DNA of 64,000 bases from Streptomyces fulvorobeus (GTDB taxonomy: Bacteria > Actinomycetota > Actinomycetes > Streptomycetales > Streptomycetaceae): the NCBI RefSeq assembly GCF_013167895.1, contig NZ_BLWC01000001.1, positions 5,766,001 to 5,830,000 of the forward strand, given 5' to 3'. Positions 59,599 through 64,000 of the stretch are shown here, piece by piece. The position numbers and the translations under genes are program-made. The notes beneath the pieces are model-generated. The model worked only from the letters and a program-made list of their open reading frames with translations, was not told where the DNA came from and made no database searches. Numbering within the stretch: the stretch's first letter is position 1; each line of letters begins with the position of its first letter.

Positions 59599-59919
59599 AT
59601 GACTGAAGTTACCCCCGCTGAGGCGCAGGAGAACGAGGCCACCGAGGAGTACGGCACGGCGACGCTGTGCGGCTGTGACCTGCGAGTGAAGCCGGTCAAC
59701 CGCTGGCGCCCCTCATACCTGCGAGCTCTTCGCCTGGCCGATTACGACACGTGGGCGGCCGGCGTTCTGCACGAGGACGACGTAGAGACGTTCGTTGACC
59801 TGGACGCCACTCTTGACGAGATCAACGTGTTCACGGCCGACGCCATGGAGTCCGCCGGCGAGGCCCCGGGAAAGTCCTCTGGACGTGCGAAGTCCTCGAA
59901 GAGTACGCGGAAGCGCTAG
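59599..59919 (+). CDS. Tail assembly chaperone G
   Basis: A 106-aa acidic protein (MTEVTPAEAQENEATEEYGT, YLRALRLADYDTWAAGVLHE, VETFVDLDATLDEINVFTAD) with a Ser/Lys-rich end. It is the short product of the G/GT pair that coats the tape measure during tail assembly. GACTTAGGAG-type site upstream. It contains the slippery heptamer near its end. Confidence 0.85.
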   Translation: MTEVTPAEAQENEATEEYGTATLCGCDLRVKPVNRWRPSYLRALRLADYDTWAAGVLHEDDVETFVDLDATLDEINVFTADAMESAGEAPGKSSGRAKSSKSTRKR

Positions 59920-60326
59920 AGGCGGATATCCCGCGGCACTATCCGGGAGCCAGGCTCCTGGACGTGTACCGCGGGACCATCTCCCTACGTACCCTGCGCA
60001 TCTGGATTGAGCATCTCCCGCGCGAATCCGCGACAAAGACGGCGATGCGGAACAGCGTACCGGACGACGTCATGCAGAAGGCGCACGGGGAGTACCGGCC
60101 TGATAAGGCGCCGCACAGCTTCCAGGAAACGTTGCTGATCGAAATCAAGGACGAACTCCGCCTCAATCGCTCCGTGGCAATCGCGGCAGCCGGCGGGACG
60201 CCCCCTGAATTCACTCCGACCCCCCGACCTGGAATTCCCCCAACGTCAGCCGTCCGTACCGGGATGACCGACGAGGACCGCCGCGCGCTTGACCCGCGGA
60301 TGAGAGATCAGCCAAAGGAGGCGTGA
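59599..60326 (+). CDS. Tail assembly chaperone GT (made by -1 frameshift)
   Basis: Slipping back one base at 59868-59874 joins the first 92 codons of G to a second frame, giving a fusion of about 242 aa. The T part reads VLEEYAEALEADIPRHYPGA, VYRGTISLRTLRIWIEHLPR and ends MRDQPKEA. It has no start of its own at the junction. Its stop overlaps the tape measure ATG. The T domain recruits the tail tube protein to the tape measure. Confidence 0.83.
59868..59874 (+). promoter_or_regulatory. Programmed -1 ribosomal frameshift site GGGAAAG
   Basis: The heptamer is phased G_GGA_AAG in the G frame, the same sequence and phasing as the phage lambda G/GT site. The -1 frame is open upstream and downstream until 60326. 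Confidence 0.88.
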
Positions 60327-63300
60327 TGCCGGACCTGGATATCGTTGGTGGTGCGGCGGTCGACGTCGTGCCTGTGATACCTCAATTCCACGCAAAGCTG
60401 AAGGCGCTCGTCCTCCCTATCGCTGACCGAGTAGGCGAAGAGGCCGGTCGTCGAATGGGCGACCGGATCTCGCGGAACATCGTGATCGCCATCCCCGACG
60501 CGATCACTCGCGGAGGCCGCGCAGGTGTCACAGCTGCCGGCCGTCAGGGTGACGATGCGGGAGGCGCATTCGCACGCAGTATCCGGCGCAAGCTCGAAGC
60601 CGCCTTCAAGGCGATGCCGAAGCTGAACATCCGGCTCGGAGACACGGGCGTCGACGCGGAGCTGAACCGGCTTCGGGCTCGCATGGAATCTCTGCGCAAC
60701 AAGACGATCGGGATCGACGTCTCGACCGCTGACGCGGAGCGGGAGATCGTCCGTATCGACGCGGAGTTGAAGCGTCTGGGCGCCTCTCATGCCGACGTCG
60801 ACGTACGGGCCGACACCGCTACGGCGCGTGCAGCGCTGGCAGCTATTCGTGCCGAGATTCAGGCCGTCGACGCCAAGGAGGTACGCATCCCTGTGCGTGT
60901 CGACTCGTCTCAGGCGACGTCCGCTCTGATGAGTCTGGGAATCCAGGTAGCAGCTCTAACCGCGATTCCTCTTGGTCCTGTCCTGGCTGCCGGCCTAGGC
61001 GCCGTGGTGTCGATGGCCACGGCTGCGGGCGCGGGAGTTGCTGCCGTTGGACTCGCTGCTATCCCGGCAATCAAGGGCGTCACAGAGGCACTCAGCGCCA
61101 AGTCAGCCGCGGAAAAGGAAGCGTCCACGGCGACGGACCAAGGGACCGCTTCGACGTCGAAGGCTGCGTCCAAAGCTCTTCAGATGGCCGGTGCACAGTC
61201 CGCCCTATCCGCTGCACATCGCAATGCCGCGCAGTCCATCGTGTCGGGCACCCGAGCGATAGAGGACGCAGAACGCGCAGTTGCGCAAGCCGTGCAGCGC
61301 GCTTCCGATCAGCGGCGCCAGTCGACTGACGCGATTCGTCGCGCACAGCAGTCCCTTGCGGAGTCGCACCGTCGCGTACGGGACGCACAGGAGTCGCTCA
61401 CCGACGCCAATGAGAACGCGGAGGAGGCGGAGCAGAGTCTCACCCGCGCCCGCCAGGACGCTGCGCGCACGCTGAAGGATCTGAGCAACCAGCTCACCAA
61501 CGGCGCTCTGGATCAGCGCGAGGCAGCTATCCGGGTGCGTGAGGCGCGCGAGGAGCTGGCCCGCGCAGCTGTGGGCCGCAATGCTGGACTGGTCAGTCAG
61601 CTGGACTTTGATCAGGCACAGCTTGCCTACGATCAGGCGATCCAGAGCCAGAAGGAGCAGAGCCAGGGATACAAGGATCTCCAGACGTCGGCGGCAAAGC
61701 AGCAGAAAGCCGGCATCGAAGGATCCGATGCGGTCAAGGACGCTGCTGACCGCCTGGCCGACGCTCAGGGCGCCGTACGTGATCAGCTCGAAGCGGTCAA
61801 GGACGCACAGCGGGCAGTCCGTGACAGCGCCATCGCTGTGGCCGACGCTCAGTCGCAGGCCGCCCGTGACCAGCGCGAGGCCGCAACGTCCGTAGCCAGC
61901 GCACAGCGTGGTGTGGCAGATGCGGTGCAGGACGCCGCCAACGCGCAGATCTCCGCCGCGGAGTCGATCGCATCGGCTGAGCGGGGCGTCGCATCCGCGC
62001 GCCTCTCCGGCATCGACACGACCACGAAGGCTATCAGCAAGAGCGACGAGTACAAGAAGGCACTCGCGGGGCTGAGCGCTCCACAGCGCGATCTCTTCGA
62101 AGCCATTGCCGGCCCGAAGGGGCTGAAGGTTGCATTCGACGAGTGGCAGAAGTCGCTACAGCCCGAAGTGCTCCCGCTCTTCACGCGAGGCATTGACGGT
62201 GCGAAGAAATCTCTGCCCGGCCTGACGCCGCTCGTAACTGGCGCAGCAAAGGGCATTGAGACGCTGATGGATAAGGCGTCTGCTCAGTTGAAGACGCCAT
62301 TCTGGGTATCCTTCAAGAAGGATTTGGCAGAAAGCGTACAACCTGCCGTTGAAGGCTTCGGAACGGCGTTTGGTAACGTCATCAAGGGCATCGCGGGTGT
62401 CATCGACGCCTTCCTCCCGAAGATGGACGGGATCGCGAGCAGGTCGGACAGCATCACGGGCCGATTCGCGAAGTGGGGCAGCTCTCTAAAGGGCTCTCCC
62501 GCCTTTGAGAAGTTCCTCCAGTACGTGAAGGATACATCGCCTGGATTGGCCGCGTTCCTGGGCGATATCATGCGCACGCTGCTGGACATTTCGAAGGCCC
62601 TGGCTCCTCTCTCGGAAACCATGTTCGAGGTGCTCGGTCCGATGCTGGACGCCGTCTCATGGCTAGCGGTCAACGCGCCCGGTCTCGTGATAACTCTGTG
62701 GTCGATGTATTTCGCGCAGAAGGCCATCGCGCTCGGAATGGCTGCCTTCGCCGGCGCCATGATCCTGTATCAAACGGTAATTGCCGGAGCGATTCTCGTA
62801 ACGTCCGGCTGGGCGGTGGCAATCAACGCCACGGGAATCGTGCCGGTCATTCGCGCGATTGTTCTAATCGTCGCGCTGCTGGTCGCCGCAGTAATCTATG
62901 CCTACAAGAACTGGGCTTGGTTCCGCATCGCGGTGGACTCCACGGCCCGCGCCATCAAGACGGCGGCGCTGTGGATCTGGGACGAGGGTCTCAAGCCAGC
63001 CTTCGCGGGCATCTGGACCGGAATGCAGGCCATCGGCACAGCTGCAATCTGGCTGTGGGACAAGGCCCTCGAACCGTCTTTCCGCTTCATCTCTGACGGC
63101 TCCGCATGGCTGGCCAAAGTCCTGATAGCGGTGCTGCTCCTGCCTGCGTACCTGGCGTTCCAGCAGCTCGGAGCCATCGGAATGTGGCTCTGGGAGAAAT
63201 CTCTCGGACCGGCCCTGGGCTGGGTAGGCGCTAAAGCGATGTGGCTCTGGGACAAGGCTTTGAAGCCGTCCTTCCAGTGGATCGGCGACAAGGCAACGTG

Positions 63301-64000
63301 GCTTAACGATAAGGCCATACGCCCCGCCATGAAGGAGTCTGCCAAGAATTTCCAGGCCCTTGGCGACGCCGGCTCGTGGCTATGGAACAAGATCCTGAAG
63401 CCAATTTTCCAGTGGATAGGCGACAAGGCAACGTGGCTGTACGACAAGGCCATCAAGCCGGCGTTCGATGCGGTCAAATTTGCGATGGGTCGAGTAGCCG
63501 ATTCTTTCAGAGATGGCAAAAACTCGATTAAGAAGTCTTGGGATCAAATCCAGGACATCGCAAAAAAGCCAGTGAAGTTCATCATCGATCACGTCTACAA
63601 CGACGGAATCGTCCCGCTGTGGAACAAGGTTGCGGCAATCACTGGCTCGGACAAACTGAAGAAACTGACCATCAAGGGCTTCCACACTGGCGGCATCATG
63701 TCCGGGTATTCCCCGGGCCGTGACGATCGCGTTGTGGCGGTTGGTGGCGGAGAAGCGATCATGCGGCCGGAGTGGACGCGTGCAGTTGGCGCGGACCGCA
63801 TCAACGCATGGAACGCAGCCGCCCGTTCAGGTGGCATCGGTGGCGTGCAGAAGGCGATCTCTGACGGCATGCCGGCCTACAAGGACGGCGGCATCGTCGG
63901 ATGGTTCAAGGACAAGGCGAACGACGTCGGGAGCTTCGTTTCCGGCGCCGCTGGATTCATGGACCCGACGAATCTGTTCGACAAGGCGACCAAGTTCGTA
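60326..64000 (+). CDS. Tape measure protein (continues past the window)
   Basis: The frame is open from ATG 60326 (overlapping the GT stop, TGATG) to the window end, 1225 residues so far. The N-terminal ~190 residues are charged. A hydrophobic Ala/Gly stretch (about 195-250) follows, then a long Gln/Ala-rich coiled coil (about 260-560), paired membrane-like helices (about 795-855) and a Trp-rich repeat zone (about 870-1055) of WLWDKAL-P-F units. Next is a GxHTGGIMSGYSPGRDD segment (about 1115-1135) typical of siphovirus tapes. It sets tail length and probably forms the DNA channel at infection. Confidence 0.9.
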   Translation, partial: MPDLDIVGGAAVDVVPVIPQFHAKLKALVLPIADRVGEEAGRRMGDRISRNIVIAIPDAITRGGRAGVTAAGRQGDDAGGAFARSIRRKLEAAFKAMPKLNIRLGDTGVDAELNRLRARMESLRNKTIGIDVSTADAEREIVRIDAELKRLGASHADVDVRADTATARAALAAIRAEIQAVDAKEVRIPVRVDSSQATSALMSLGIQVAALTAIPLGPVLAAGLGAVVSMATAAGAGVAAVGLAAIPAIKGVTEALSAKSAAEKEASTATDQGTASTSKAASKALQMAGAQSALSAAHRNAAQSIVSGTRAIEDAERAVAQAVQRASDQRRQSTDAIRRAQQSLAESHRRVRDAQESLTDANENAEEAEQSLTRARQDAARTLKDLSNQLTNGALDQREAAIRVREAREELARAAVGRNAGLVSQLDFDQAQLAYDQAIQSQKEQSQGYKDLQTSAAKQQKAGIEGSDAVKDAADRLADAQGAVRDQLEAVKDAQRAVRDSAIAVADAQSQAARDQREAATSVASAQRGVADAVQDAANAQISAAESIASAERGVASARLSGIDTTTKAISKSDEYKKALAGLSAPQRDLFEAIAGPKGLKVAFDEWQKSLQPEVLPLFTRGIDGAKKSLPGLTPLVTGAAKGIETLMDKASAQLKTPFWVSFKKDLAESVQPAVEGFGTAFGNVIKGIAGVIDAFLPKMDGIASRSDSITGRFAKWGSSLKGSPAFEKFLQYVKDTSPGLAAFLGDIMRTLLDISKALAPLSETMFEVLGPMLDAVSWLAVNAPGLVITLWSMYFAQKAIALGMAAFAGAMILYQTVIAGAILVTSGWAVAINATGIVPVIRAIVLIVALLVAAVIYAYKNWAWFRIAVDSTARAIKTAALWIWDEGLKPAFAGIWTGMQAIGTAAIWLWDKALEPSFRFISDGSAWLAKVLIAVLLLPAYLAFQQLGAIGMWLWEKSLGPALGWVGAKAMWLWDKALKPSFQWIGDKATWLNDKAIRPAMKESAKNFQALGDAGSWLWNKILKPIFQWIGDKATWLYDKAIKPAFDAVKFAMGRVADSFRDGKNSIKKSWDQIQDIAKKPVKFIIDHVYNDGIVPLWNKVAAITGSDKLKKLTIKGFHTGGIMSGYSPGRDDRVVAVGGGEAIMRPEWTRAVGADRINAWNAAARSGGIGGVQKAISDGMPAYKDGGIVGWFKDKANDVGSFVSGAAGFMDPTNLFDKATKFV

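Larger units (their letters stand above)
44042..64000 (+). mobile_element. Prophage, siphovirus type, serine-integrase class (left ~20 kb)
   Basis: Integrase, tRNA array, HNH nucleases, terminase, portal, capsid, connector, tail tube, G/GT chaperones and tape measure appear in canonical order on the plus strand. Third-position GC is visibly lower than in the host part, and intergenic AT-rich dyads occur. The element runs off the right edge; tail tip, lysis, replication and repressor genes are not seen. All morphogenesis frames visible are intact. Confidence 0.92.

Overview
The window is 64 kb of high-GC, Streptomyces-like chromosome, running from the left edge to about 44.04 kb, followed by the left ~20 kb of an integrated siphovirus-type prophage that continues past the right edge. 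The organism call rests on very high third-position GC, frequent GTG starts, GTGA/ATGA gene overlaps, leaderless-looking starts, and typical actinomycete families: DUF5709, YndJ/DUF1990, SpoIIE-type PAS-GAF-PP2C-HATPase phosphatase, SigB/F-type sigma with an RsbW-like kinase, DUF574-type SAM methyltransferase, class F sortase, and an RmdA-like c-di-GMP protein next to sdhCAB.

Host part. 0-5.3 kb: a PLP-dependent DapDC-like decarboxylase (cut by the window edge), a PucR regulator, a DUF5709 protein and a second-type MurE ligase. 5.4-9.5 kb: a relic of a type-B carboxylesterase, a secreted Rpf-LysM-M23 wall enzyme, a DMT transporter and an FhuF-like Fe-S protein. 9.5-13.3 kb: an anti-sigma kinase, a sigma factor, an odd zinc-ribbon SDR and a 57-aa conserved-looking peptide. 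13.3-19.6 kb: a lipase-maturation-factor-like membrane protein, a DUF1990-YndJ operon with a double palindromic operator, a lipoprotein and a SpoIIE-type phosphatase. 19.9-28.6 kb: an aldo/keto reductase, Fpg/Nei glycosylase, a LytTR regulator / acetate-type symporter / LytS kinase operon, a convergent ECF sigma and zinc-finger anti-sigma pair, and CapA. 28.6-33.9 kb: a USP, a polysaccharide deacetylase, a class F sortase with two paralogous surface proteins that share an unusual C-terminal signal, a DUF4239 protein and a proline-rich envelope protein. 34.9-43.9 kb: a SAM methyltransferase, an RmdA-like GGDEF-EAL protein, a LysR regulator divergent from sdhCAB, an LLM oxidoreductase, a HAD hydrolase, and the C-terminal half of dodecin.

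Prophage part. The dodecin gene is cut at about 44041, and a large serine integrase gene starts 38 bp later. Then come a gene-poor, dyad-rich region (45.7-46.4 kb), an array of about 13 tRNA genes or tRNA-like elements (46.4-47.8 kb), small genes, two HNH nucleases, a Prim-Pol-domain protein, and a canonical morphogenesis run: terminase small and large subunits, portal, MuF-like head protein, scaffold, decoration protein, major capsid, head-tail connectors, tail terminator, tail tube, G/GT chaperones with a lambda-type GGGAAAG -1 slippery site, and the start of the tape measure gene.

Five host genes each look broken by one missing base inside a C/G run (near 6475, 17123, 29420, 30207 and 35699). 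The uniform pattern points to homopolymer under-calling in the assembly rather than biology. The best candidates for something undescribed are the sortase-linked pair of 'RGGLGGS-TM-RRRR' surface proteins and, in the prophage, a 90-bp nested dyad plus a tRNA-like gene with a 44-nt insertion in its anticodon loop. All family calls are by eye from motifs; no database search was possible.
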